64,000 nucleotides of DNA from Drosophila pseudoobscura. Lineage: Eukaryota; Arthropoda; Insecta; Diptera; Drosophilidae. How positions within the stretch are numbered: the stretch's first letter is position 1; each line of letters begins with the position of its first letter. A program made the translations under genes and the position numbers. Of the stretch, positions 43,819-58,800 are shown in pieces. The stretch is taken from the NCBI RefSeq assembly GCF_009870125.1, contig NC_046681.1:12103001-12167000 (forward strand), written 5' to 3'. The notes below the pieces were generated by a model. That model did no database searches, had not been told where the DNA came from, and worked only from the letters and a program-made list of their open reading frames with translations.

Positions 43819-45146
43819 TATCACTGTTTCTAGAATGTTTTTTTAAGTTTTTTAGCACCGCTGTTTGATTTCACAAGTATTAGAGATGGCCGAATGAACA
43901 AAAGTGACATCGATTGTAGGTACCGATAGTGTAAGAAGTGATATTCACTGCACTGTTCACGCACTATCACATCCTGCTCGTATATGTTTTACGGTTGGTA
44001 GAGTATTAGGAATCTTTTTGAAGAAGCTTGTCCAACAATATAGAATATACGAATATAATTTCATACATGACTTCACCTTGGATTATTTGTTCATTAGGGT
44101 ATTCAAGGTGCGACGTGCAACTTCAATCAAACAGGATGAATGAATCTTTTCCATCACGAACAAGACAGCAAATCCCAAAAAAAGAGAGAGATAGATAGAA
44201 GAGCTGCGCGCCTAAGTTTGAATTTGAATGATTGAAAAGGATATATACGCAGTCCCTTTGAGCGAAAGTTAAAAACCTTCGTATGGAGTTTTCTATACCC
44301 TACGTTCTTTAATATAACTTTAAACTGAAATTTAATAGATTGATCAAATTAATGAAATTTTCCATTATATACCGATACACCCCCTTAATATACAAAAAAT
44401 TTCAAGTCAATTTCCACGTCACATTATTTATACAAGTTGATAATATACCGTACACCGTACCGCCACCGCCCCCTCTGTTCGATGGTAGAAAGAATAAAAG
44501 CGATATCGATTGTAGCTACCGATGGTATAAGAAGTGATATTCACTGCAGTGATATTTTCACTCACGAGATGGATCACGAGCTGTGGAATTTAAGCATTCA
44601 ACACAAATATTTCCAGGCAAGGAAAATTGTACAACCACAACTATACCACAATTAAAGACACTAATAAATATTCAATGAAAGTTGTGTACCACGTTTGCCA
44701 AAACCAAATGCCAATTTTCATTCTTAACCTACAGCCCCTATTTTGAAGCCAAGCACGTATTGCACTTTCCCACGGACATCATTAAATATTAATGGGTCAG
44801 AAGGGTCAAAGGGTAGCTTGATTTTTGAATATCAAATGAGGGCGCGAGAATCGATACATTTTATGAGTGTTGGTAAACGGGTGGAATAGTTGGTAGTTCA
44901 GTAAACTGCTGCTGAAAGTAGCTATATTTAAATTTCTAGCTAAAGACCTTCGTCTTATTCAGCGCCCTATACTAAATAATTAGATTTGTATTAAAATATT
45001 CAGAAGTGACAGTATATCGCCACAAAAAACATTTAGCTATAAAATAGCTGCCTCGCCATATCCCTCTTTTGTACAATCCTAGTGTTGTTAAGAGGTGAAG
45101 ATATCGCCGGTAGGTGTCAACTATCGTAAATAACAAACCATCGAAG
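43819..45146. other. Intergenic DNA with a duplicated 50-70 bp segment
   Basis: Between the divergent CIAPIN1 and Su(H) genes. It contains the related segments 43905-43960 and 44497-44560 (see the repeat entry) and AT-rich DNA that looks like old transposon debris. No supported gene is present; short frames such as 43904-44143 overlap the repeats. Confidence 0.5.
43905..43960 (+). repeat. Dispersed repeat, two local copies
   Basis: The core ATCGATTGTAGGTACCGATA, then GTAAGAAGTGATATTCACTG, recurs with few changes at 44497-44552 in the same orientation, 590 bp away. The flanking AAAGTGAC / AAAGCGAT also match. The sequence may be the end of a degraded transposable element; I cannot name it. 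Confidence 0.7.
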
Positions 45147-45578
45147 TATCGATACAACATCCTCTCATAGTCGCTTTTTTTAGTTGTAGCTATTATAAAT
45201 ATAACTCAAGCGCTAGTTGCAGCGTTAAACAGAAGCCAGCCGCTACAACCGCTAGTCGCTAGTCAAGTGCTTTTCAAAATACAAATATGTGATTACGGCG
45301 TCCAGTACAAAAATTAAATCTCCATCATCGAAACCGAGCTCCGAGTCCGCGACCAAGAGGAAGAGAGAGAGTGAGTGCGTGAGAGAAACGACAGCTGCTG
45401 GCCGTGTGTGTTGGTGCAGGATAACAAATACAAAACATACAACAACAACAAATAGTACACAAAAAGTGCCAAAGTTTTTAACAAATTTGCCAAAAAAAAA
45501 AATCAAAAGAAAAGCACCAACCAAAAGCCAGCAAACCATTCAATTTCATAGAATTCAATGCAGAAGACATGTGCATAA
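45147..45578 (+). promoter_or_regulatory. Su(H) promoter and 5' leader
   Basis: A perfect DRE palindrome TATCGATA lies at 45147-45154 and a TATAAAT at 45194-45200. If the latter is used, transcription begins near 45225 and gives a leader of about 350 nt that is rich in A and contains ACAACAACAA. Which element is active cannot be read from sequence. Confidence 0.45.
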
Positions 45579-48374
<2,796 letters not shown>

Positions 48375-50959
48375 GTGCAGGACTTTTGCATCCTACATTT
48401 ATGCGTGCTAAGTTATTTATAGTTTTCATTAGAGTCCTTAGTTTGTAGATTGGCGATTTTTCTAATCCTAATTTTTCACTTCACATGACGCGAACAAACA
48501 ATGCCTCCTCCCTAGACACACCAACCTATCCTAGAATCATCCTATATTTAGTGCTAGTACGGAACCAATAGATGTGTAAATGCGATACATAAAACACTTT
48601 GTATATAACTCGAAAGAGCCCACACTGACACGACGACACACATTATATATTTGTATAAAATATATACACTTGTAATTCTAGTTAAATATACAATTTTGTA
48701 TAAGCATATAGAAGGATTTTTTTGGCAGCGGTTGAAATATTTTTGAAAACTTGTATTCTTGTGAATTTCCAAAGAAATGGCTCAAACGGGAAGACCCCAG
48801 CTAACAGAAAATACATATAATAATTCTTAAAAAAAAAAACAAACACATTCCATTGCCCCCCAGAAACACGATTTATTTTCTGTATATATAAATTTGGTGT
48901 TGGCCATATCTTTTGGAAATTCTCAACGATCAAAGAACCGCTCTATAATATTTTGTAACATATAAAAGACAAAAAAGGCGATTTGTTTTTAAGCTCAAAC
49001 AATAAAATTAAAAAAAAAACAAGAACGGGAAACCGAAATTATGACAAAAGAAAAAGTAAAGCATGTCGTCAGTTTATATATGATTTAGCATGATTCAACA
49101 TTATTCTAGTCCACCAATTTCCATTGGAAGGTCTGTCTTGAGGGGTTGGGGTGGAAGGAAATTGCTGTGGGAATATGGCCAGATATCGTGTGAATATTTT
49201 TAAACAAAACAAGTGCACCTCTTCCCACGATGGCCCCTTCGCTTCCCCCTTCTTACGGTCCCACTTTAATTACAGTTTGGTCTGGAAATGCTGAATGCCA
49301 AGTCAAGAAACTTGTGTGCGTCTGTGTATATATAACACTGCGAGTATTGTTTCCGTTTTTTGGCCAACGTTAAGGAGCAGAATTTTCTCACAGCCCAAAA
49401 GGCAACGTCTAACGCGACTATGCCGCTGTGAGAACTTTTACTGCCTTTTGTTGAATATTTATGCACCTGGTGTGGCTGTTGTTGTTGCCCTTTACAGATT
49501 TACAAATTAAGATTCGCAGTTTTGAATTAATTATCGCTCACTTCCGCTTGGGATAGACGTTTAGAGAGGCGGTGAAACTAATCTCCCAACTTGGGAGACA
49601 AAATTTCTTATCGGAGAGGCTCATGCACAGGCAGAGGCAGAGTCAGCCAAGCAGGTCAACCCCTAAGAGCGCTGCACTTCTTCGATGGGAAAACGAAAGA
49701 CTCAAACAAGAAACTCGCCTCGTTGCGTGATGTGGATGATGATGGAAAAACCACCACCAAAATGTCTCAAGTTTTGTAATTGGAACTGCAACTTCTTAAG
49801 GTCGCGCGTCGTCTTATAAGAAGCTGAATATGAAATTAGTTTGGAATTTTTAATGAACATTTCCATGGTGCCTCCCCTTCTCCGAGTACAACTATCTGTC
49901 TGGTTGGACAGTTGGGTGCCTTGATTGCGGTCGGTCGGTATCCCAGCGAGAAAGGGGGAAGAAAACAATTTCTAAAAGTTCTCAGGACTGCTCTGCTGTA
50001 AAAAAAAAAAACGTAGTTAATTATCTTGAAGAAATCTAAGTCTTCCCCGTCTCGAGTCGCCCCCGCCAGCCGTTGACTGCTGCCGTTTTTCACACGCTGT
50101 GGAAAAATGGAAATTCTCCGCAAAATACAATGCGTGGGAAATCGGTGGCGTGGGAGCCCAGCCAAGAAAATTCAGGGGAAGTTATACATCCAAGTACATG
50201 CAAGTCCTACTATATAGACCTACAAATATACGAGTACTTGTATATATACTGCTAATTGCTGGGTTGGTCGTTTTTGGTTTTTATATGGGAAATACGATTC
50301 CTAGGTCAAGACGGCTTGGACCGATCGATTGGAATTGACATTGAGAAAAAGGGAAGGCGGCATGGATTAGTCTGCGGTGGCTACACGGTATTGTGTAATT
50401 TAACCGTGCGACTTTTTACATATTTTCGTTTGATTAATATTGATTTTGGTTTAAATTGCGCTTTAGATGTTGCAATATTTAATTGTTGAATCAATATTAT
50501 AGATAGCCTGATAGATAGACAATTGGGATTGTACAAATTTACATTGAATAAAGTATATTCTATAGCTTAAAGGTTCAAAAATTCCAAAGGCAAACCGTTA
50601 TATCTGTTTAACCAACTTGCCGAGTTATATGAAATACATTTTTTTGTATAGATTGATTCACTGTTAATATAACAAGGAATTTTGTGGTTTCCAGGACACG
50701 TTTTTAAAGGCTATTTATTAATTTTTTCAAAAATATAACAAACGAGGGGGAACGTTGTGAGTTTCTGATTCGGCAATTTGGTAGATATGGTAACTTTCTA
50801 TGAGTGAGCTTTTGTGATACTTTTTTATGGTTTAATTTGTTTAATTTTGTATTTTTTTTACTGTTTTTTTCAGAGGTGTGTTCAGAGTGTTTGAGATTTT
50901 ATTTCATATTTATTCAAAAGTTTGACTTTGAAAACTTATATATTTTCTAAATAAATTTA
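48375..50959. other. Su(H) 3' UTR and intergenic DNA
   Basis: The Su(H) 3' UTR probably ends near 48590-48700 (ATAAAA and TATATA sequences; no strong AATAAA close to the stop). The remaining DNA to 50959 has no supported gene. It is AT-rich after 50380. Confidence 0.5.
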
Positions 50960-51858
50960 TTCCTTGGGGATTTGTATTTTTTGGTATGGGTACGTTAATT
51001 ACGCGTCTTTTAAAGTATCGTTTGTAAAAATCTGTGGATAAAGGATGACCATACCTTCAAATGCCGCATTTGTTGCATAGTGTTATTTATTATAATATAA
51101 TAATGCACTTGGCAGATTCTGCCTGAAATACATTAGATATTTTACTTTAAAGTTAGCTCTCTCCTTTTTATATACTTTTTTCGCTAAACGAAAGACAGCT
51201 CCTGAAATACTAGGAAGATATTTTATCTATCTATCTATTCAGTGAATTTCCACTATACCATCGTTTAACGAAGTCAAAAACGTAATTTTTCTAGCTAAAC
51301 AATTTGTAAAGAGTGTTCTATAGCAATTTTCCTATCAAAATTTAATAATTTCCAAAATTTTTCCCTGCAAAACATAGCCGAAAGCTAAACATTACTTATT
51401 CAAAATTGAGTTCCAAAATGTACATCAAGAACATACGGATGTTGGCTCCACACAGCCGGTTGGTGAAATCAACCATTGTGCCACTATCCGTCATGAGGGG
51501 TTACTACGTTTGAGCAAGGCAGATGCCAAGGACTACTATCAGGATAACACGGTGGAGTCGGGGTACTGGATGGCGGTGCCATTTCTTTGCGAACCGATTG
51601 AAATCAAGGCCCGACATCGAAACCATCAGAATCAAGAGACAGAACGCATCCTGAGATCTCAAAATACTACGTAGGGGGAACAGCAGTCTATATCGGAGTG
51701 TATTTTTCTTGTATAGGTATACTAATAGAAAATTGTAGTATTTAACAGCAAAATGCGGCATTCAGAGGTTTGGTCCAACGGCTGCACCTTAATGGTTTAC
51801 CCATAGATTTTTACAAACGATACGTAGCTATACCAAAAAAATACAAACCCCAAGGAAT
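50960..51858. mobile_element. Foldback-like element with inverted terminal repeats
   Basis: The left arm 50960-51075 and the right arm 51744-51858 are inverted copies: TTCCTTGGGG then TTTGTATTTTTTGGTAT, CGTTTGTAAAAATCT, and AATGCCGCATTT recur on the opposite strand in the same order, with insertions or gaps of up to about 15 nt between blocks. The arms enclose about 670 bp of unrelated DNA. Length, structure and AT-rich arms suit a non-autonomous DNA transposon or foldback element. Target-site duplication and family were not identified. No transposase frame is present. Confidence 0.6.
51418..51680 (+). pseudogene. Broken small gene-like fragment inside the element
   Basis: From ATG 51418 the frame reads MYIKNIRMLAPHSRLVKSTI then VPLSVMRGYY and meets TGA at 51511. 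A second frame takes over without a gap: LSKADAKDYYQDNTVESGYW, MAVPFLCEPIEIKARHR, ending at a TAG near 51674. A basic, hydrophobic N-terminus that looks mitochondrial followed by an acidic part in another frame suggests one ancestral protein of about 85-90 residues with a frameshift. I do not recognise the protein. C/G-ending codons contrast with the AT-rich arms. Confidence 0.4.
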
Positions 51859-52843
51859 TCCGAGTTATCAAAGTCAAGAAGACCCACCATTTCATTGTTG
51901 ACTCCTTAAACTGTTTTATGATATAAAATCACCAATTCAAGGATATATTTATTAGACAATTTATACAGGAACTACGCACCCATTTTGCTGTTAGCGCATG
52001 CTGTGGACATGAGGCTCCCCACACAACACACTCAACCCATTTTGAAGACATTTTGTTCAAGTGTTTCTTGACCTATTTATTCTTATTTTAGATGTTCCAT
52101 CAAACTGCCAATCGATTACAAGATTTCATAATTTTAAAGCTTCATCTTATATCTGTCAAAAGAAAGAAGTTGATAAAGAAACTCCCAAAAATGTAGCCCC
52201 TGTTCCATTGCTAGTCCTCCCCACTGTCGTATTATTTGAGCATTCAAATTTAATTAGAAGATACCTGAGAGCTTTCGCTTTATACATATTGCAACGTCCA
52301 TCGAAAAATAAAAATAAACTCTTCTAAATTGTATATAATTTATTAAATAATTGAACATTTCTATGTATTTGATACAAAACGTCATCAGTACAGATATGCA
52401 GTTAAGATATACAAAAGAGATAGATGCAAAATGCGCAGATACAAATGCTATAATCTACAGATATGTAAGACCTTTCCTTCATACAAAATATATTATATGT
52501 ATATTCGTATTTCAATAATTTAAGTAAACTGTGGAATGTGCCATAAAAAATACCTAAAGCAGTTTGTTTTGCCAAATTTATACAAGAAACAAAAACGCGC
52601 AAAAACGAAACAAACAAAGAGTCTATAAAACAAAACAAAATAATGAGAAAAATTGGTTTTGGTATAATCGATAGCAAAGCGTGGAATGAATTCTGAGTGG
52701 GGAGTCGGGGTGGTGGTGGGGACGGAGTGAATGCATGGTGGGGGGATTTACTTAAATCTAGAGAGTACTAAGGCATATGTGTATATGTAAGTTATTGCAA
52801 GTTATCATTTATAATTATTATAAATATTTGCTGTGTGTGTTTA
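51859..52843. other. Intergenic DNA and ck 3' UTR
   Basis: On the minus strand the ck 3' UTR extends from 52843 downward; its end is probably near 52360-52320, where TTTATT (AATAAA on the minus strand) is present. An 88-codon frame at 52061-52327 (+) lacks an ATG and is probably chance. No other gene is seen. Confidence 0.5.
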
Positions 52844-55800
52844 CTAGTTGGCTCGTATTGTTCGATTCTTGTTCATATTGGTCAGCATCAGCGAAATGTA
52901 CGAGGTCAACAGATCGTCCATCTTGTAGCCGAGCGATGTTTCGCAAAGCAGCTTGGAGCCCCGCACCAGATTGCCAATGGTCATGTGGAAGTACGTGTTG
53001 CCGGACGACCAGTTCGAGATGCGTGTAAAGGGATGCGTGACCAAGATATCCTAGAAAACAAATCATTTAAAAATTAATATAAATTCTAGCAACATTTTTG
53101 TGGTTTGCAAAGAGATCTACTCACCTTGGTCACGGGATGTATGAGACTCACGCCGTGCTTGTTGATAGCTATAAGCAACATTTCCGGATAATTCGGTTCG
53201 GTGGTTTGTTTCACCTCAAAGAAGGCAGAACCAAACGTTGGCCATCTATTCAGCAAAAGAAATAACGATTATAAATTAAGATTCTCATCGGAATTCCTGG
53301 TGTAAACCGCACCTGTAGACAATCTTCAAGAAGGCCACCTTGGCATCCTCCGAGGTCATGCCACCATCCTGGTTATACGAGGCCACAATCGAACGCTTCC
53401 ATTCATTGGTGCTCTGCATTTTCATAATATCTGATGGAATCAGTTCCCTCAGCATTTGTCTATTACAAAAATCAAATATTAATGAATGAATTGTTGGGAC
53501 ATATGGATTGTATCTTACGGTATGGCCTGCAGTTCTGTTTTATTTTCACCAAATCGCACGCGGAAGACCAAGGCCGCCAGCTTGGCCGCCTCCTCCCTGG
53601 AGCACTTGTGGTAGCCACGCAAAAGTTTCGGCAGCTCCTGATGATAGTGGAATATAAGATCCGCATTGCGATCCTTGCCTGGCACTGTGTTCGTCCACAG
53701 TTTCTTCATGAAGAACACCTGGTAGGTGAACTGTGGATTGGCACCGTCGCGTATGGGTCGCGCCTTCTTTATCCAGTCGGTCAGATGGCGCACAAAGTCA
53801 AAGAAGAAATCACCCTCTGGCACAGAGATCACCTTGTCGGCAATCTTCACAAACAGAGAGAAGCCCTCGCTGGTGCGCAGCGACAGGCGCTGCGAGATGT
53901 TGTTGCAGAAATCCTTGGCCCTCGTGGAGCTGTCCACCTCGAAGGCCTCGTCCGTGTCGTCGGGGAAGTAGACCTTGTGAAAGATTTGCGTTGTCTTGTG
54001 CTGTATGGCCTCCACTTCCACCTGATGTGGCGGATATTTGCGTTGTCCATGGCGTATGGTCTTTTGCAGACGATGCATCGAGTCCTGCGAGATGGGATGA
54101 CGCCGTGTGCGCAGGAATAGCGACAGTTCCTTCAGCAGTCCCTGCGAGCAGGCAAATAGCCCCGTGGCCAACCACATCAGTTCCCATCCCCGCTCCTCGG
54201 ACATGCGATTGCGATTGTCCGTGAGCTGCTTCATCAGCTGACAATAGATCTCATCTCGGAGTATCTCATGCTTCAGCGGTCCATCGAATATATGATCTGT
54301 GATCTCGTTGCCCATTCGGGGTCGCTTCGAGGGCAGATCCCCCATATACTTCAGTATGGCGGCAAAGGCAAAGCAGGCCTCCTCGGCCAGCTCCTCTTTG
54401 CTTTGCAGCTTGCGCAGCAGCGGCAGCTTGATGGGATCCCTCGAATAGCGCCACAACTCCTCGCTTCGTTTCGAGCTGAGCGTCAGCGTCTTGGACATGG
54501 TGCGCTTGGGCGGCAATCGGAAGTGATCCAGTGCGTATTCCATCAGCGTATGCGGTCGATCTCGGGGCTCAACGGTCCCGCCATTCGAGGCCATGCTCAG
54601 GCGACGTCCATGATGCGCCGCATCCTCAATGTTGAACAGCGCGAGTATATCCTGTGGCGGCTTGCTGAGTGTTGGCAGCACATAGACCGTTTCGGCGGGG
54701 AAATCGCCACGCTCCTGGGAGCGATCGCAGCGTCCTATGCACCAGCCATTGTTCAGCACAGATTCGCCGCATGATTCATCCTCCAAAATGATCAAATCGC
54801 CTTTGAAAAACGAAAGGAAACTCGTGCCATCCGAGGGGGCGCGATAATCCTGCAAGGCTATGACGTATTTCGAACTGAAAGGGGATAAAGGAGGTTATAA
54901 AGTGGCTCAGATATCGTATATCCCGCCATCTACTTACCGCTTCTTTAGGCCATCCAGGAAATACACAACCAAATCCCTGATATCCTCTGCATTTGGACTC
55001 TGGAATGTAAACTCTTCGCCCCGAACTGTCGACAAACTAAATGTCTGCGTGAACACTTTTGTGGTCTTCTGGCTGGACACGGCTGTGATCTCGGGGAAGC
55101 TCAGCTCCAGCAGCACCTGCTCCTGATCATCCACCACATAGACGCCCGTCCAGTTAACGGCGATGATGACATCGTTCTTCGGTAGATTCGGTCCCGAATT
55201 GCGATAGGCCTCGTAGAAGCGGGAGAAGAGCAGAGGCCACTTGTATTTCGCATAACTGACAATATCCTCCTTGATCTTGAGCGCTGCAATCTTGTCCTTC
55301 ACATAGTAGGACTTCTTGTAGGCCTGCAGCACAAGGGCAGCCCATCTTTCGATCGCCTTGTCGACGCCACTCAAACAGAAATCGGGTATAAAGTTGGGCA
55401 GCAGCGTGAACAGCCGCTCCATGGACATGTCCGTTCCATATTCGATAAAGTATTGCTGGGCCGCAATCATGGCCAGATCCTCCTCCTTGTCGCAGCGATA
55501 CTCCCCGAATTTGACGCCACGCACCACCTGCTGGTAGATCAGATTGGTGGCCACCTGATCGTGGGTGGGCTCATGCCAGGGGGCAAAGATCTCCTTGCGG
55601 AAGAACAATCGCCAAGGGGCGTTCCTCTCCTGGGCGCCCTGCTCCTTGGCATATTGCTCGCACTGGGAAATGGCATCCATCACGTGATCCCCGCCACTGC
55701 CCAGAGAACTGACCTTATCGAAGAGGGCAATGTACAGGGAGAATCCGAACTGGTCCTTGAGCGTTATCTTGTCCGACAGCTGATTGCACAGCTCCCTGGC

Positions 55801-58800
55801 CGTCGTGGCCGAGTCCGCCAGCAGTGTCTTTGTGTTTCCATCCATAAACGTGATTGGCAGCATGATGGGCTTCTTCGATTTCGTGGCCTGCAGCTCCAGC
55901 CACGAGGGCGGCTGATTGCGCGTGCCGTTGTTGAACGTGCGCTTCAGCCGCTCCTCGCAGTAGGGCGCATAGCCGGGCGGACCCTCGCGTATAAAGGCCC
56001 TCAGATAATTGACAAACTTCTCCGATGGCGCAAAGCAGCCCACGCACAGGGACAGCAGTATCCAGCCACGGGCATGCGAGGATTTCAAGGGATTATTGGT
56101 CAACTGCTTGCATATCTGACAGTAAATCTCGTCGCGCAACTCGGCGCGCAGTATGCCATGGCCGATAATGAAGTGCAGCTTCTCCAGGTTCGAGGTGGGA
56201 CGCGACTGCAGCCAGGACTGATAGCTATCCGCTGTGTACTCGTCGTCTTGCAGTCGCCGACGCACATCTTCGCCCAGCTTGTTCTTGCGCTTCAGCGTCA
56301 ACGAGACGAGTTTGTGGCGTATAGAGCGCGGCTTCTGCTTGAGAAAGGCATCCGGATCCAGGCCCATAAGCTGAGCTTCCTGGAATTCCTGCAAAATTAC
56401 AGACAGATGTTAGAAATCCTTCCCTCAAAAGAGATTTTCGTGAAATACCCACCTTACTCCTGATAAAATTACGTCCCAATGTGGCCGTCACCTTGGACAT
56501 CACCGATGTGGTGTCCATGCGATCCATTGTATGATACTTGGGCTCTGGCATGTCCCCCGTGAATCGCAGTATAGTGATCCACAGCGCCTGGGCGGCCAAT
56601 TGGTCTCCCTGCGTGTGCAGCGGCAGAAGTGGATGCTTTAGGGCCTTCTTAGCATACTGATGGTTCACATTCCCCTGGAAATAGGTGGCCGCGAATTTCT
56701 GAAACTTAAACTCGGACAGATCCTCCTCATCCTCGGACACGTGCAGTTGTGCAATGATGTCCTCCTGGTTTGCTGCCTGCCCTTGCGGCAAATCCATGAA
56801 CACAGACGTCTCCCTGCCGCCATGGGGCGTCGGGGCATCGCTGCTGGAGTCCGGCAGAAAGTCAAACATTGCCTCGACCAACTTGCCATCGTCCACGGGC
56901 TCTTCCTGCTTGCGTGCCGCATCATTGATGATGTTCATCTTCACCTCTACGCGGCGACGATCCTCCAGCTGTGTGGCTATCTCCCGCCGCTCCAGCTCGT
57001 GCAGACGATCGCGGTAATGCTGCTCGGCAATTTCCCGGGCATGCTTATTGCCGCGATGCATCAGCTCCTGTTCCTCCATTTTCCGCAGATGCAGGACCTC
57101 CGCGAATTGTTTGTGCTCGAGGCGCAGCTTGCGATAGCGTCGGACGGCTATCATGCGCCTCACATGCGACTGGATCTTAATGACGGCCCACATCTTGTGG
57201 CCGTACTCGCGCCGAACCAAGTAGCCCCTGGCATGGGCCTGCAATCCCACAATGTGGCCCCTGAGATGGCGGAAGCGGTGCGACAGCACACGCGAACGTA
57301 TCAAAGCCTGCAAACGCATGTAGCCAACGCGCATGTTCCTGTAGCGCTTCCGCTGGGCATAGCCTTTCCAGAAACGTTGTACACTGATGGCAGCAGCCCT
57401 CAGACGCAGGAACCGCCTGCGGTACACCCATCCACGTATGCTTCGCTGGAGTATGAGGATCTTGCGCGTCAGCACACGATCGCGCTCTTGCTCCAGGAAT
57501 AAATCATGGGCATCCTTCAGGAAGACCTTTGTGTGTCCCAACTGATAGTCGGATTTGCCTAGAACCATGGCACAAATGCGCGACGTGGCCACCTGGCAGT
57601 CGGTGCGATGAGCGGGCGGCACTCCAGGTATCAGAAAGCGATATCTCTCCACAAACTCACGGAACCCGTGACGTATCGGGTAGCCAGCGCGACGTATCCG
57701 TATGGTTTCCATCATGCCCGAGTAGCGCAACTGGCGACAGCACAGTCCCCGATCGAACATCATGGGTTTCTTCAGTTCGTTGGGCTTGATGCAGCGTATA
57801 AAGAAGGGCTGACAGCTGCTCAGGGTCTTCATCAGGGCATCCAGGGATTTCCGAAACTGCGTGGACAACGTGGGCGTTCGCTTCCGCGTCTCGGCCCCCA
57901 TCTCAATGTCTTGGGCAAAGATCTGCCTGAGGAATTTATTGCCACTCTGGCTAACCAAATGCAACAGATCCGGACTGAAGGTGTCCCTGTTTTTGTCCAG
58001 GAAACCCCTCGTGTCGTAAAACACCACGCCAGCAAAGTGATTCAGGCCAAAGCTGGTGTTGATGTCCGACTTGGGCTTCAGATAATTCTTGTGCGATCCA
58101 TGGGTCTTGTGCAGTTTGGCCAACATCGTGGTGTCCGTGCCCTTGGGGAAGCGTGCCTCCTCGTCGATCAGCGCCATAATATTCAGCTGCTTGATGGCTA
58201 TCAGATCGAGGGCATCCTGGTTGTCAACAAACTCAATGTGCTGCCAGTTGATGGCCTCGTGATTGTACTCTTCCTGCTCCAGCTTGAATATGTGCTGCAC
58301 AAAGAACTGCTGCAGATTCTCGTTGGCATAATTGATGCAGAACTGCTCAAAGCTGTTCTGATCAAAGTTCTCAAACCCAAAAATGTCCAGCACTCCGATG
58401 GCATTGCGCGAAGTTGCACGCGGCTTGAAAATGGCCGTATTTATCTTCCTCACAATGTGCACGAAAAGTCGTCCGTATATGCCCTTCACGAAGGCATCTC
58501 GCACATCCACTGATTGATCCCGGGAGAGGGTCGACACCACCGTCTCGCCATGGGCAAAGAGCGTGCGCCGGGTCAGAGCATCAATCAATGGTTGTATGGG
58601 CAGGCCCAGCAGTCCAGCCACACGCTCCACATTTATATGCTCGGGTATCTCCGTGGCATCCAGATTGTCCACCACCGTGGCCTTGTACTTGATGTTGCCG
58701 CAGTGCAGCAGGGCAGCCAGCAGTTTGATTATTTCCCAAATCTCTTGATCCGAAAAGAGTAGAACCTTCATCGCGGATCGTATATCCGAGAACTCAGCGG

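Noticed and set aside
52061-52327. 88-codon frame ending SKNKNKLF
   Set aside because: No ATG in frame; the ATG at 52092 is in another frame and gives 33 codons. A spliced model needs a 34-nt intron, which is too short for Drosophila.
55453-56463. 336-codon plus-strand frame opposite ck exons
   Set aside because: It lies entirely antisense to the FERM-coding exon; strong third-position C/G bias in ck removes stop codons on the other strand. The same holds for 56660-57502, 57608-58513 and 53434-54120.
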